DNA of 64,000 bases from Odiellus spinosus (lineage: Eukaryota; Arthropoda; Arachnida; Opiliones; Phalangiidae), in NCBI GenBank assembly GCA_963920705.1, contig OY987240.1, forward strand, positions 5,978,766 through 6,042,765. Direction: 5' to 3'. Below the pieces are notes generated by a model. That model made no database searches. It saw only the letters and a program-made list of their open reading frames with translations, and was not told the DNA's origin. This document shows, one piece after another, positions 20,336 to 30,743 of this stretch (the stretch's first letter is position 1; each line of letters starts with the position of its first letter). The position numbers were made by a program, and so were the translations under genes.

Positions 20336-21356
20336 ATGTTAACCTTTCATTGAACTTCAGTATTTTATGTCATTTTTGCTTTTATAAAAGGTACAGTACT
20401 TTCTGATCTTAAGTAACTATGGTGTAGTGGTTATCACGTCCGTTTTACACGCGGAAGGATCCAGGTTCGAGCCTTGCTAGGTACAATGTTAAACTTTCAT
20501 TGAACTTCAGTATTTTATGTCATTTATGCTTTTATAAAAGGTACAGTACTACCTGAACTTAAGTATCTATGGTATAGTGGTTATCACGTCTGCCTAACAC
20601 GCGGAAGGACCCAGGTTGTATAAAAGATATACAACAGATGAAGGATAAGTATCTACAGTGTAGTGGTAATCACGTCCGCCTTACACGCGGTAGGACCAAT
20701 ATTCGAGCCCTGGTAGGTACAATGTTGAACTTTGGTATTTTATGTCATTTTTGCTTTTATAAAAGATATACAAAATCTGTAGCATAAGTATCTATGGTGT
20801 AGTGGTTATCACGTCCGCCTCACACGCGGAAGGTCTCAGGATCGAGCCATGGTAGGTACAATGTTGAACTTTAATTGAGCTTCGGTATTTTATGTCATTT
20901 TTGCTTTTATAAAAGATATACAGCAGGTGAAGGAAAAGTATCTATGGCGTAGTGGTTATCACGTCCGCCTAACGCGCGGAAGGACTGAGGTTCGAGTCCT
21001 GGTAGATACAATGATAAGCGTTCATTGATTTTTGGGATTTTATGTCATTTTTCCTTTTATAAAAGATATACAACAGAAGGTGTCCGCCTTACACGCGGAA
21101 GGACCCAGGTTCGAGCCCTGGTAGGTACAATGTTGAACTTTCATTGAACTTTGGTATTTTATGTCATTTTTGCTTTTGTAAAAGATATACAACAGATGAA
21201 GGATAAGTATCTATGGTGTAGTGGTAATCAAGTCCGCCTTACACGCGGAAGGACCCATTTTCGAGCCCTGGTAGGTACAATGTTAAACTTTCATTGAACT
21301 TCAGTATTTTATGTCATTTTTGCTTTTATAAAAGGTACAGTACTTTCTGATCTTAA

Positions 21357-21429
21357 GTATATATGGTGTAGTGGTTATCACGTCCGCCTCACACGCGGAA
21401 GGACCCAGGTTCGAGCCCTGGTAGGTACA
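21357..21429 (+). tRNA. tRNA-Val(CAC), one acceptor mismatch
   Basis: Acceptor GTATATA leaves A5-G68 unpaired; all else as consensus. Confidence 0.62.
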
Positions 21430-21643
21430 ATGTTAAACTTTCATTGAACTTCAGTATTTTATGTCATTTTTGCTTTTATAAAAGGTACAGTACTTTCTGA
21501 TTTTAAGTGTCTATGGTGTAGTGGTTATCACGTCCGCCTAACACGCGGAAGGACCCTGGTAGATACAATGTTTAAATTTCATTGATCTTTGGTATTTTAT
21601 GTCATTTTGCTTTTATAAAAGGTAAAGTATTTCTTGATCTTAA

Positions 21644-21716
21644 GTATATATGGTGTAGTGGTTATCACGTCCGCCTATCACGTGGAGGGATTCAGGTTCG
21701 AGTCCTGGTAGATAAT
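21644..21716 (+). pseudogene. tRNA-Val-like, anticodon ATC
   Basis: Loop CTATCAC gives ATC, which would read the Asp codon GAT. Acceptor mismatches (GTATATA/TAGATAA). Founder-like member of a four-copy subfamily. Confidence 0.6.
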
Positions 21717-21790
21717 ATGTTAAGCTTTCCTAGATCTTTGGTATTTTATGTCATTTTTGTTTTTATAAAAGATATACAACAGAAGGGTAA

Positions 21791-21863
21791 GTATCTATGG
21801 TGTAGTGGTTATCACGTCCGCCTTACACGCGGAAGGACCCAGGTTCGAGCCCTGGTAGGTACA
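21791..21863 (+). tRNA. tRNA-Val(TAC)
   Basis: TAC anticodon with the GGTTATC D loop usual for CAC/AAC copies; spacer type 3; stems pair. Confidence 0.8.
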
Positions 21864-21940
21864 ATGTTACACTTTCATTGAACTTTGGTATTTTATGTCA
21901 TTTTTGCTTTTATAAAAGGTACAGTACTTTCTGATCTTAA

Positions 21941-22013
21941 GTATCTATGGTGTAGTGGTTATCACGTCCGCCTAACACGCGGAAGGACCCAGGTTCGAGC
22001 CCTGGTAGATACA
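21941..22013 (+). tRNA. tRNA-Val(AAC)
   Basis: All stems Watson-Crick paired. Confidence 0.84.
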
Positions 22014-22209
22014 ATGTTAAGCTTTCATTGATCTTTGGGATTTTATGTATTTTTTGCTTTTATAAAAGATATACAACAGAAGGTGTCCGCCTTACACGCG
22101 GAAGGACCCAGGTTCGAGCCCTGGTAGGTACAATGTTGAACTTTCATTGAACTTTGGTATTTTATGTCATTTTTGCTTTTGTAAAAGATATACAACAGAT
22201 GAAGGATAA

Positions 22210-22282
22210 GTATCTATGGTGTAGTGGTAATCACGTCCGCCTTACACGCGGAAGGACCCAGGTTCGAGCCCTGGTAGGTACA
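22210..22282 (+). tRNA. tRNA-Val(TAC)
   Basis: Consensus TAC body; upstream TATAAAA is TGTAAAA here. Confidence 0.8.
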
Positions 22283-22359
22283 ATGTTAAACTTTCATTGA
22301 ACTTTGGTATTTTATGTCATTTTTGCTTTTATAAAAGGTACAGTACTTTCTGATCTTAA

Positions 22360-22432
22360 GTATCTATGGTGTAGTGGTTATCACGTCCGCCTAACACGCG
22401 GAAGGACCCAGGTTCGAGCCCTGGTAGATACA
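22360..22432 (+). tRNA. tRNA-Val(AAC)
   Basis: All stems Watson-Crick paired. Confidence 0.84.
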
Positions 22433-22628
22433 ATGTTAAGTTTTCATTGATCTTTGGGATTTTATGTAATTTTTGCTTTTATAAAAGATATACAACAGAA
22501 GGTGTCCGCCTTACACGCGGAAGGACCCAGGTTCGAGCCCTGGTAGGTACAATGTTGAACTTTCATTGAACTTTGGTATTTTATGTCATTTTTGCTTTTG
22601 TAAAAGATATACAACAGATGAAGGATAA

Positions 22629-22701
22629 GTATCTATGGTGTAGTGGTAATCACGTCCGCCTTACACGCGGAAGGACCCAGGTTCGAGCCCTGGTAGGTAC
22701 A
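22629..22701 (+). tRNA. tRNA-Val(TAC)
   Basis: Consensus TAC body; TGTAAAA upstream. Confidence 0.8.
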
Positions 22702-22928
22702 ATGTTAAACTTTCATTGAACTTCAGTATTTTATGTCATTTTTGCTTTTATAAAAGGTACAGTACTTTCTGATCTTAAGTATCTATGGTGTAGTGGTTAT
22801 CACGTCCGCCTTACACTCGGTAGGACCCAGGTTCGAGCCCTGGTAGGTACAATGTTAAACTTTCATTGAACTTCAGTATTTTATGTCATTTTTGCTTTTA
22901 TAAAAGGTACAGTACTTTCTGATCTTAA

Positions 22929-23001
22929 GTATCTATGGTGTAGTGGTTATCACGTCCGCCTAACACGCGGAAGGACCCAGGTTCGAGCCCTGGTAGATAC
23001 A
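22929..23001 (+). tRNA. tRNA-Val(AAC)
   Basis: All stems Watson-Crick paired; opens the 1313-bp repeat. Confidence 0.84.
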
Positions 23002-23077
23002 ATGTTAAGATTTCATTGATCTTTGGTATTTTATGTCATTTTGCTTTTATAAAAGGTACAGTACTTCATGATCTTAA

Positions 23078-23150
23078 GTATATATGGTGTAGTGGTTATC
23101 ACGTCCGCCTATCACGCGGAGGGATTCAAGTTCGTGCCCTGGTAGATAAT
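23078..23150 (+). pseudogene. tRNA-Val-like, anticodon ATC
   Basis: CTATCAC loop as at 21644; T loop TTCGTGC and T stem (TCAAG) damaged. Confidence 0.55.
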
Positions 23151-23224
23151 ATGTTAAGCTTTCCTTGATCTTTGGTATTTTATGTCATTTTTGTTTTTAT
23201 AAAATATATATAACAGAAGGGTAA

Positions 23225-23297
23225 GTATCTATGGTGTAGTGGTTATCACGTCCGCCTTACACGCGGAAGGACCCAGGTTCGAGCCCTGGTAGGTACA
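23225..23297 (+). tRNA. tRNA-Val(TAC)
   Basis: Spacer type 3, GGTTATC D loop; stems pair. Confidence 0.8.
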
Positions 23298-23374
23298 ATG
23301 TTAAACTTTCATTGAACTTTGGTATTTTATGTCATTTTTGCTTTTATAAAAGGTACAGCACTTCGTGATCTTAA

Positions 23375-23447
23375 GTATCTATGGTGTAGTGGTTATCACG
23401 TCCGCCTCACACGCGGAAGGACCCAGGTTCGAGCCCTGGTAGGTACA
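23375..23447 (+). tRNA. tRNA-Val(CAC)
   Basis: Consensus CAC copy, stems pair (T4-G69 wobble). Confidence 0.83.
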
Positions 23448-23524
23448 ATGTTAAACTTTCATTGAACTTCAGTATTTTATGTCATTTTTGCTTTTATAAA
23501 AGGTACAGTACTTTCTGATCTTAA

Positions 23525-23597
23525 GTATCTATGGTGTAGTGGTTATCACGTCCGCCTAACACGCGGAAGGACCCAGGTTCGAGCCCTGGTAGATACA
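23525..23597 (+). tRNA. tRNA-Val(AAC)
   Basis: All stems Watson-Crick paired. Confidence 0.84.
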
Positions 23598-24090
23598 ATG
23601 TTAAGATTTCATTGATCTTTGATATTTTATGTCATTTTTGTTTTTATAAAAGATATACAAGAGAAGGGTAAGTATCTATGGTGTAGTGGTTATCACGTCC
23701 GCCAAACACGCGGAAGGACCCAGGTTCGAGCCCTGGTAGATACAATGTTAAGATTTCATTGATCTTTGGTATTTTATGTCATTTTTGTTTTTATAAAAGG
23801 TACAGTACTTTCTGATCTTAAGTGTCCATGGTTTAGTTGTTATCACGTCCGCCTAACACGCGGAAGGACCCAGGTTCGAGCCCTTGTAGATACAATGTTA
23901 AGCTTTCATTGATCTTTGGGATTTTATGTAATTTTTGCTTTTATAAAAGATATACAACAGAAGGTGTCCGCCTTACACGCGGAAGGACCCAGGTTCGAGC
24001 CCTGGTAGGTACAATGTTGAACTTTCATTGAACTTTGGTATTTTATGTCATTTTTGCTTTTGTAAAAGATATACAACAGATGAAGGATAA

Positions 24091-24163
24091 GTATCTATGG
24101 TGTAGTGGTAATCACGTCCGCCTTACACGCGGAAGGACCCAGGTTCGAGCCCTGGTAGGTACA
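24091..24163 (+). tRNA. tRNA-Val(TAC)
   Basis: Consensus TAC copy; TGTAAAA upstream. Confidence 0.8.
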
Positions 24164-24390
24164 ATGTTAAACTTTCATTGAACTTCAGTATTTTATGTCA
24201 TTTTTGCTTTTATAAAAGGTACAGTACTTTCTGATCTTAAGTATCTATGGTGTAGTGGTTATCACGTCCACCTAACACGCGGAAGGACCCAGGTTCGAAC
24301 CCTGGTAGATACAATGTTAAGATTTCATTGATCTTTGGTATTTTATGTCATTTTTGCTTTTATAAAAGGTACAGTACTTCCTGATCTTAA

Positions 24391-24463
24391 GTATATATGG
24401 TGTAGTGGTTATCACGTCCGCCTATCACGCGGAGGGATTCAGGTTCGAGCACTGGTAGATAAT
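24391..24463 (+). pseudogene. tRNA-Val-like, anticodon ATC
   Basis: CTATCAC loop with intact TCCGC/GCGGA stem; T stem TCAGG/ACTGG and acceptor ends mismatched. Confidence 0.55.
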
Positions 24464-24537
24464 ATATTAAGCTTTCCTTGATCTTTGGTATTTTATGTCA
24501 TTTTTGTTTTTATAAAATATATATAACAGAAGGGTAA

Positions 24538-24610
24538 GTATCTATGGTGTAGTGGTTATCACGTCCGCCTTACACGCGGAAGGACCCAGGTTCGAGCCCT
24601 GGTAGGTACA
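24538..24610 (+). tRNA. tRNA-Val(TAC)
   Basis: 1313 bp after the copy at 23225; stems pair. Confidence 0.8.
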
Positions 24611-24687
24611 ATGTTAAACTTTCATTGAACTTTGGTATTTTATGTCATTTTTGCTTTTATAAAAGGTACAGCACTTCGTGATCTTAA

Positions 24688-24760
24688 GTATCTATGGTGT
24701 AGTGGTTATCACGTCCGCCTCACACGCGGAAGGACCCAGGTTCGAGCCCTGGTAGGTACA
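24688..24760 (+). tRNA. tRNA-Val(CAC)
   Basis: 1313 bp after the copy at 23375; stems pair. Confidence 0.83.
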
Positions 24761-24837
24761 ATGTTAAACTTTCATTGAACTTCAGTATTTTATGTCATTT
24801 TTGCTTTTATAAAAGGTACAGTACTTTCTGATCTTAA

Positions 24838-24910
24838 GTATCTATGGTGTAGTGGTTATCACGTCCGCCTAACACGCGGAAGGACCCAGGTTCGAGCCCT
24901 GGTAGATACA
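24838..24910 (+). tRNA. tRNA-Val(AAC)
   Basis: All stems Watson-Crick paired. Confidence 0.84.
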
Positions 24911-24984
24911 ATGTTAAGATTTCATTGATCTTTGGTATTTTATGTCATTTTTGTTTTTATAAAAGATATACAACAGAAGGGTAA

Positions 24985-25057
24985 GTATCTATGGTGTAGT
25001 GGTTATCACGTCCGCCTAACACGCGGAAGGACCCAGGTTCGAGCCCTGGTAGATACA
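24985..25057 (+). tRNA. tRNA-Val(AAC)
   Basis: Equivalent of the T33-mutated copy at 23672, but here T33 is normal and every stem pairs. Confidence 0.83.
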
Positions 25058-25403
25058 ATGTTAAGATTTCATTGATCTTTGGTATTTTATGTCATTTTTG
25101 TTTTTATAAAAGGTACAGTACTTCCTGATCTTAAGTGTCCATGGTGTAGTTGTTATCACGTCCGCCTAACACGCGGAAGGACCCAGGTTCGAGCCCTTGT
25201 AGATACAATGTTAAGCTTTCGTTGATCTTTGGGATTTTATGTAATTTTTGCTTTTATAAAAGATATACAACAGAAGGTGTCCGCCTTACACGCGGAAGGA
25301 CCCAGGTTCGAGCCCTGGTAGGTACAATGTTGAACTTTCATTGAACTTTGGTATTTTATGTCATTTTTGCTTTTGTAAAAGATATACAACAGATGAAGGA
25401 TAA

Positions 25404-25476
25404 GTATCTATGGTGTAGTGGTAATCACGTCCGCCTTACACGCGGAAGGACCCAGGTTCGAGCCCTGGTAGGTACA
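25404..25476 (+). tRNA. tRNA-Val(TAC)
   Basis: 1313 bp after the copy at 24091. Confidence 0.8.
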
Positions 25477-25703
25477 ATGTTAAACTTTCATTGAACTTCA
25501 GTATTTTATGTCATTTTTGCTTTTATAAAAGGTACAGTACTTTCTGATCTTAAGTATCTATGGTGTAGTGGTTATCACGTCCGCCTCACACTCGGAAGGA
25601 CCCAGGTTCGAGCCCTGGTAGGTACAATGTTAAACTTTCATTAAACTTCAGTATTTTATGTCATTTTTGCTTTTATAAAAGGTACAGTACTTTCTGATCT
25701 TAA

Positions 25704-25776
25704 GTATCTATGGTGTAGTGGTTATCACGTCCGCCTAACACGCGGAAGGACCCAGGTTCGAGCCCTGGTAGATACA
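25704..25776 (+). tRNA. tRNA-Val(AAC)
   Basis: All stems Watson-Crick paired. Confidence 0.84.
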
Positions 25777-25852
25777 ATGTTAAGATTTCATTGATCTTTG
25801 GTATTTTATGTCATTTTGCTTTTATAAAAGGTACAGTACATCCTGATCTTAA

Positions 25853-25925
25853 GTATATATGGTGTAGTGGTTATCACGTCCGCCTATCACGCGGAGGGAT
25901 TCAGGTTCGAGCCCTGGTAGATAAT
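25853..25925 (+). pseudogene. tRNA-Val-like, anticodon ATC
   Basis: Best-preserved ATC copy: anticodon stem TCCGC/GCGGA paired, T stem TCAGG/CCTGG paired with one wobble, T loop TTCGAGC intact. The acceptor (GTATATA/TAGATAA) has two mismatches and T73 replaces A73. Confidence 0.6.
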
Positions 25926-25999
25926 ATGTTAAGCTTTCCTTGATCTTTGGTATTTTATGTCATTTTTGTTTTTATAAAAGATATACAACAGAAGGGTAA

Positions 26000-26072
26000 G
26001 TATCTATGGTGTAGTGGTTATCACGTCCGCCTTACACGCGGAAGGACCCAGGTTCGAGCCCTGGTAGGTACA
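26000..26072 (+). tRNA. tRNA-Val(TAC)
   Basis: Spacer type 3 copy; stems pair. Confidence 0.8.
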
Positions 26073-26296
26073 ATGTTAAACTTTCATTGAACTTCAGTAT
26101 TTTATGTCATTTTTGCTTTTATAAAAGGTACAGTACTTCCTGATCTTAAGTGTCCATGGTGTAGTGGTTATCACGTCCTCCTAACACGCGGAAGGACCCA
26201 GGTTCGAGCCCTGGTAGATACAATGTTAAGATTTCATTGATCTTTGGTATTTTATGTCATTTTTGTTTTTATAAAAGATATACAACAGAAGGGTAA

Positions 26297-26369
26297 GTAT
26301 CTATGGTGTAGTGGTTATCACGTCCGCCTCACACGCGGAAGGACCCAGGTTCGAGCCCTGGTAGGTACA
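26297..26369 (+). tRNA. tRNA-Val(CAC)
   Basis: Spacer type 3 copy; stems pair. Last intact unit before the Harbinger-like element. Confidence 0.82.
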
Positions 26370-26447
26370 ATGTTAAGCTTTCATTGATCTTTGGGATTTA
26401 ATGTAATTTTTGCTTTTATAAAAGATATACAACAGAAGGTGTCCGCC

Positions 26448-26450
26448 TTA
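26448..26450. repeat. Left TTA target duplication
   Basis: TTA of the anticodon loop CTTACAC; repeated at 27333-27335. Confidence 0.75.
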
Positions 26451-26738
26451 AGGCGCGTTCAGACTATCCAACTTTAGTCAGCTGACAAATGACAGACTTG
26501 TCGGGCCGAGTTGTCACACAATTCAGTCAGGTCAGGTGGCGCGTTCACACCACCCAACTAGTCGGGCCGACTACCCTTGGCCCACAAGAGGGCGTACAAA
26601 GCTGTGCAGAAACAATAACCAACAGGAACGATCATTTTAGAGACGTCTGCATAGGGGTTTCGCTTTCACCGATTTTTATTGTTTCATTACTTTCGTAACA
26701 CGTCATTTCGATTGATAATTATTAAAAATCCGAAAGTG

Positions 26739-26921
26739 ATGAATCTTGACGAAGATAGTCGTAGGAAAAAAACAGTAGCTTTGATGGGGATTGCCATTTT
26801 AATTGATAGAAAAGAAAAACGAAAAGAAATGAAGAAACAACGTTCGGTGTGGGTTAAGCCTTGGTTAGTTCGAAGGAAAGAAAAAGGAGCGTTCTCTTTG
26901 GTAAATGAGTTATTCCAATGA
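26739..26921 (+). pseudogene. N-terminal fragment of Harbinger (HARBI1-type) transposase
   Basis: A 60-codon reading frame, MNLDEDSRRKK to the stop after NELFQ. It contains RSVWVKPWLVRRKEKGAFS, close to the W-V-(R/K)-PWL-x-R-x-x-x-GA motif near the start of PIF/Harbinger (HARBI1-like) transposases, just upstream of the DDE domain. The DDE catalytic part is missing, so this is a leftover first exon or an internally deleted copy. The open frame extends upstream to another ATG at 26679, but the residues before MNLDED look unrelated, so the later start is preferred. A basic stretch (RKEKRKEMKK) precedes the motif. Confidence 0.65.
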
Positions 26922-27250
26922 CATTTCTACATTTAAGAAAATAATAAAGCTATATTAATATACAAAGAGGAAAAACCATCAAAACTTCATATTATTTACC
27001 CCATTCTTTTTATTAGCTGCCATTTTGCCAAGGCCCGAATTTCCGAAATAGTATTTGACTCTTTTAACAACTGTACTCTCTCTCTCGCGGAGTCGCGCTG
27101 AAAAAAATACGACACGTGCCCTATGACGTAATGTTTTCCCCTCTTTTGATTGGTTTCCTTCTTCTCCGATTTTAGTCGGCCCGACTCAAATCGCCTACCT
27201 ACCCGATTAAAATCCGAGCTTCGACCTGACAATAGTACGGTCTGGTGAAA
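26922..27250. other. Non-coding interior of the Harbinger-like element
   Basis: AT-rich, no gene seen; a minus-strand open frame at 26996-27232 has no recognisable features. Sequence resembling the left inner region (TAGTCGGCCCGACT type) returns near 27173-27186. Confidence 0.5.
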
Positions 27251-27332
27251 CGTTCACATTGCCTGACAAACTAGACCGACTAGTCAGTCTGGGTTTGTCA
27301 GCTGACTAAAGTTGGATAGTCTGAATGGGCCT

Positions 27333-27335
27333 TTA
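27333..27335. repeat. Right TTA target duplication
   Basis: TTA followed by CACGCGGAAGG, the continuation of the interrupted tRNA unit. Confidence 0.75.
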
Positions 27336-28154
27336 CACGCGGAAGGACCCAGGTTCGAGCCCTGGTAGGTACAATGTTGAACTTTCATTGAACTTTGGTA
27401 TTTTATGTCATTTTTGCTTTTATAAAAGATATACAACAGATGAAGGATAAGTATCTATGGTGTAGTGGTAATCACGTCCTGGTTACACGCGGAAGGGCCC
27501 TGGTAGGTACAATGTTAAGATTTCATTGATCTTTGGTATTTTATGTCATTTTTGCTTTTATAAAAGATATACAACAGGTGAAGGATAAGTATCTATGGCG
27601 TAGTGGTTATCACGTCCGCCTAACGCGCGGAAGGACCGAGATTCGAGTCCTGGTAGATACAATGTTAAGCTTTCTTAGATCTTTGGGATTTTATGTCATT
27701 TTTGCTTTTATAAAAGTTATACAACAGAAGGTGTCCGCCTTACACGCGGAAGGACCCAGGTTCGAGCCCTGGTAGGTACAATGTTGAACTTTCATTGAAC
27801 TTTGGTATTTTATGTCATTTTTGCTTTTATAAAAGATATACAACAGACGAAGGATAAGTATCTATGGTGTATTGGTAATCACGTCCGCCTTACACGCGGA
27901 AGGACCCAGGTTCGAGCCCTTGTAGGTACAATTTTAAACTTTCATTGAACTTCAGTATTTTATGTCATTTTTGCTTTTATAAAAGGTACAGTACTTCCTG
28001 ATCTTAAGTGTCCATGGTGTAGTGGTTATCACGTCCGCCTAACACGCGGAAGGACCCAGGTTCGAGCCCTGGTAGATACAATGTTAAGATTTCATTGATC
28101 TTTGGTATTTTATGTCATTTTTGTTTTTATAAAAGATATACAACAGAAGGGTAA

Positions 28155-28227
28155 GTATCTATGGTGTAGTGGTTATCACGTCCGCCTCACACGCGGAAGG
28201 ACCCAGGTTCGAGCCCTGGTAGGTACA
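28155..28227 (+). tRNA. tRNA-Val(CAC)
   Basis: Spacer type 3 copy; stems pair. Confidence 0.82.
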
Positions 28228-28980
28228 ATGTTAAGCTTTCATTGATCTTTGGGATTTAATGTAATTTTTGCTTTTATAAAAGATATACAACAGAAGGTGT
28301 CCGCCTTACACGCGGAAGGACCCAGGTTCGAGCCCTGGTAGGTACAATGTTGAACTTTCATTGAACTTTGGTATTTTATGTCATTTTTGCTTTTATAAAA
28401 GATATACAACAGATGAAGGATAAGTATCTATGGTGTAGTGGTAATCACGTCCTGGTTACACGCGGAAGGGCCCTGGTAGGTACAATGTTAAGATTTCATT
28501 GATCTTTGGTATTTTATGTCATTTTTGCTTTTATAAAAGATATACAACAGGTGAAGGATAAGTATCTATGGCGTAGTGGTTATCACGTCCGCCTAACGCG
28601 CGGAAGGACCGAGGTTCGAGTCCTGGAAGATACAATGTTAAGCTTTCTTAGATCTTTGGGATTTTATGTCATTTTTGCTTTTATAAAAGTTATACAACAG
28701 AAGGTGTCCGCCTTACACGCGGAAGGACCCAGGTTCGAGCCCTGGTAGGTACAATGTTGAACTTTCATTGAACTTTGGTATTTTATGTCATTTTTGCTTT
28801 TATAAAAGATATACAACAGACGAAGGATAAGTATCTATGGTGTATTGGTAATCACGTCCTCCTTACACGCGGAAGGACCCAGGTTCGAGCCCTGGTAGGT
28901 ACAATTTTAAACTTTCATTGAACTTCAGTATTTTATGTCATTTTTGCTTTTATAAAAGGTACAGTATTTTCTGATCTTAA

Positions 28981-29053
28981 GTATCTATGGTGTAGTGGTT
29001 ATCACGTCCGCCTCACACGCGGAAGGACCCAGGTTCGAGCCCTGGTAGGTGCA
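28981..29053 (+). tRNA. tRNA-Val(CAC)
   Basis: 3' strand TAGGTGC gives a T2-G71 wobble; other stems pair. Confidence 0.75.
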
Positions 29054-30743
29054 ATGTTAAACTTTCATTGAACTTCAGTATTTTATGTCATTTTTGCTTT
29101 TATAAAAGGTACAGTACTTTCTGGTCTTAAGTGTCCATGGTGTAGTGGTTATCACGTCCGCCTAACACGCGGAAGGACCCAGGTTCGAGCCCTGGTAGAT
29201 ACAATGTTAAGCTTTCATTGATCTTTGGGATTTTATGTAATTTTTGCTTTTATAAAAGATATACAACAGAAGGTGTCCGCCTTACACGCGGAAGGACCCA
29301 GGTTCGAGCCCTGGTAGGTACAATGTTGAACTTTCATTGAACTTTGGTATTTTATGTCATTTTTGCTTTTATAAAAGATATACAACAGAAGGTGTCCGCC
29401 TTACACGCGGAAGGACCCAGGTTCGAGCCCTGGTAGGTACAATGTTGAACTTTCATTGAACTTTGGTATTTTATGTCATTTTTGCTTTTATAAAAGATAT
29501 ACAACAGACGAAGGATAAGTATCTATGGTGTATTGGTAATCACGTCCGCCTTACACGCGGAAGGACCCAGGTTCGAGCCCTGGTAGGTACAATTTTAAAC
29601 TTTCATTGAACTTCAGTATTTTATGTCATTTTTGCTTTTATAAAAGGTACAGTATTTTCTGATCCTAAGTATCTATGGTGTAGTGGTTATCACGGCCGCC
29701 TCACACGCGGAAGGACCCAGGTTCGAGCCCTGGTAGGTACAATGTTAAACTTTCATTGAACTTCAGTATTTTATGTCATTTTTGCTTTTATAAAAGGTAC
29801 AGTACTTTCTGATTTTAAGTATCTATGGTGTAGTGGTTATCACGTCCGATTTACACGCGGAAGGACCCAGGTTCGAGCCTTGCTAGGAACAATGTTAAAC
29901 TTTCATTGAACTTCAGTATTTTATGTCATTTATGCTTTTATAAAAGGTACAGTACTACCTAAACTTAAGTATCTATGGTATAGTGGTTATCACGTCTGCC
30001 TAACACGCGGAAGGACCCAGGTTGTATAAAAGATATACAACAGATGAAGGATAAGTATCTATAGTGTAGTGGTAATCATGTCCGCCTTACACGCGGAAGG
30101 ACCCAGGTTCGAACCCTGGTAGGTACAATGTTAAACTTTCATTTAACTATGGTATTTTATGTCATTTTTGCTTTTATAAAAGGTACAGTAGTTCGTGATC
30201 TTAAGTATCTATGGTGTAGTGGTTATCACGTCCGCCTCACACGCGGAAGGACTCAGGTTCGAGACTGGTAGGTACAATGTTGAACTTTAATTGAGCTTCG
30301 GTATTTTATGTCATTTTTCCTTTTATAAAAGATATACAGCAGGTGAAGGATAAGTATCTATGGCGTAGTGGTTATCACGTCCGCCTAACGCGCGGAAGGA
30401 CCGAGGTTCGAGTCCTGGTAGATACAATGTTAAGCTTTCATTAATTTTTGGGATTTTATGTCATTTTTCCTTTTATAAAAGATATACAACAGAAGGTGTC
30501 CGCCTTACACGCGGAAGGACCGAGGTTCGAGTCCTGGTAGATACAATGTTAAGCTTTCATTAATTTTTGGTATTTTATGTCATTTTTGCTTTTGTAAAAG
30601 ATATACAACAGACGAAGGATAAGTATCTATGGTGTAGTGGTAATCACGTCCGCCTTACACGCGGAAGGACCCAGGTTCGAGCCTTGCTAGGAACAATGTT
30701 AAACTTTCATTGAACTTCAGTATTTTATGTCATTTATGCTTTT

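Larger units (their letters stand above)
17804..26450 (+). repeat. tRNA-Val array, domain 2 (about 61 units)
   Basis: Continues the array after the P-like element. Intact and anticodon-shifted copies are listed separately. GCG-family starts: 17894, 19180, 20938. 5'-half units: 18344, 19730, 20563. Degenerate units: 18194, 19580, 20413. CAC with TCCTC stem: 18580, 18880. Units whose T arm is deleted: 21507. Units with acceptor GTGTCCA: 23822, 25135, 26150. 3'-half units near 19316, 21082, 22082, 22502, 23962, 25277 and 26440. The unit at 23672 has A in place of the invariant T33. A 1313-bp higher-order repeat links 22929-24163 with 24241-25476 (for example 23078/24391, 23225/24538, 23525/24838, 24091/25404). 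Confidence 0.92.
26451..27332 (+). mobile_element. PIF/Harbinger-like element, 882 bp, internally deleted
   Basis: Terminal inverted repeats of about 39 bp: the left end starts AGGCGCGTTCAGACTATCC and the right end, read in reverse, starts AGGCCCATTCAGACTATCC; both continue AACTTTAGTCAGCTGACAAA. A 3-bp target duplication TTA (26448-26450 and 27333-27335) flanks it, matching the TWA preference of PIF/Harbinger transposases. Inner motifs GGCGCGTTCACACCACCCAA (26538-26557) and AACGTTCACATTGCCTGACA (27249-27268) are a second, looser inverted pair. It carries only the beginning of a transposase. Removing it and one TTA restores the array sequence CCGCCTTACACGCGG. Confidence 0.87.
27336..30743 (+). 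repeat. tRNA-Val array, domain 3 (about 24 units)
   Basis: Between the Harbinger-like element and Helentron-like copy A. Most copies are damaged. Starts: 27451 and 28424 (T arm deleted), 27589 and 28562 (GCG family), 27858, 28831 and 29519 (TAC with D loop ATTGG), 28008 and 29131 (acceptor GTGTCCA), 29669 (CAC, G27), 29819 (degenerate), 29969 (5'-half), 30055 (A9), 30205 (CAC, one base lost in the T arm), 30354 (GCG), 30623 (TAC with degenerate 3' end). 3'-half units near 27731, 28298, 28706, 29275, 29394 and 30497. A 973-bp duplication links 27451/28424, 27589/28562 and 27858/28831. Confidence 0.9.

Noticed and set aside
26996-27232. 78-residue minus-strand frame in the Harbinger-like element
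   Set aside because: Runs through the inverted repeat region and has no transposase motif.
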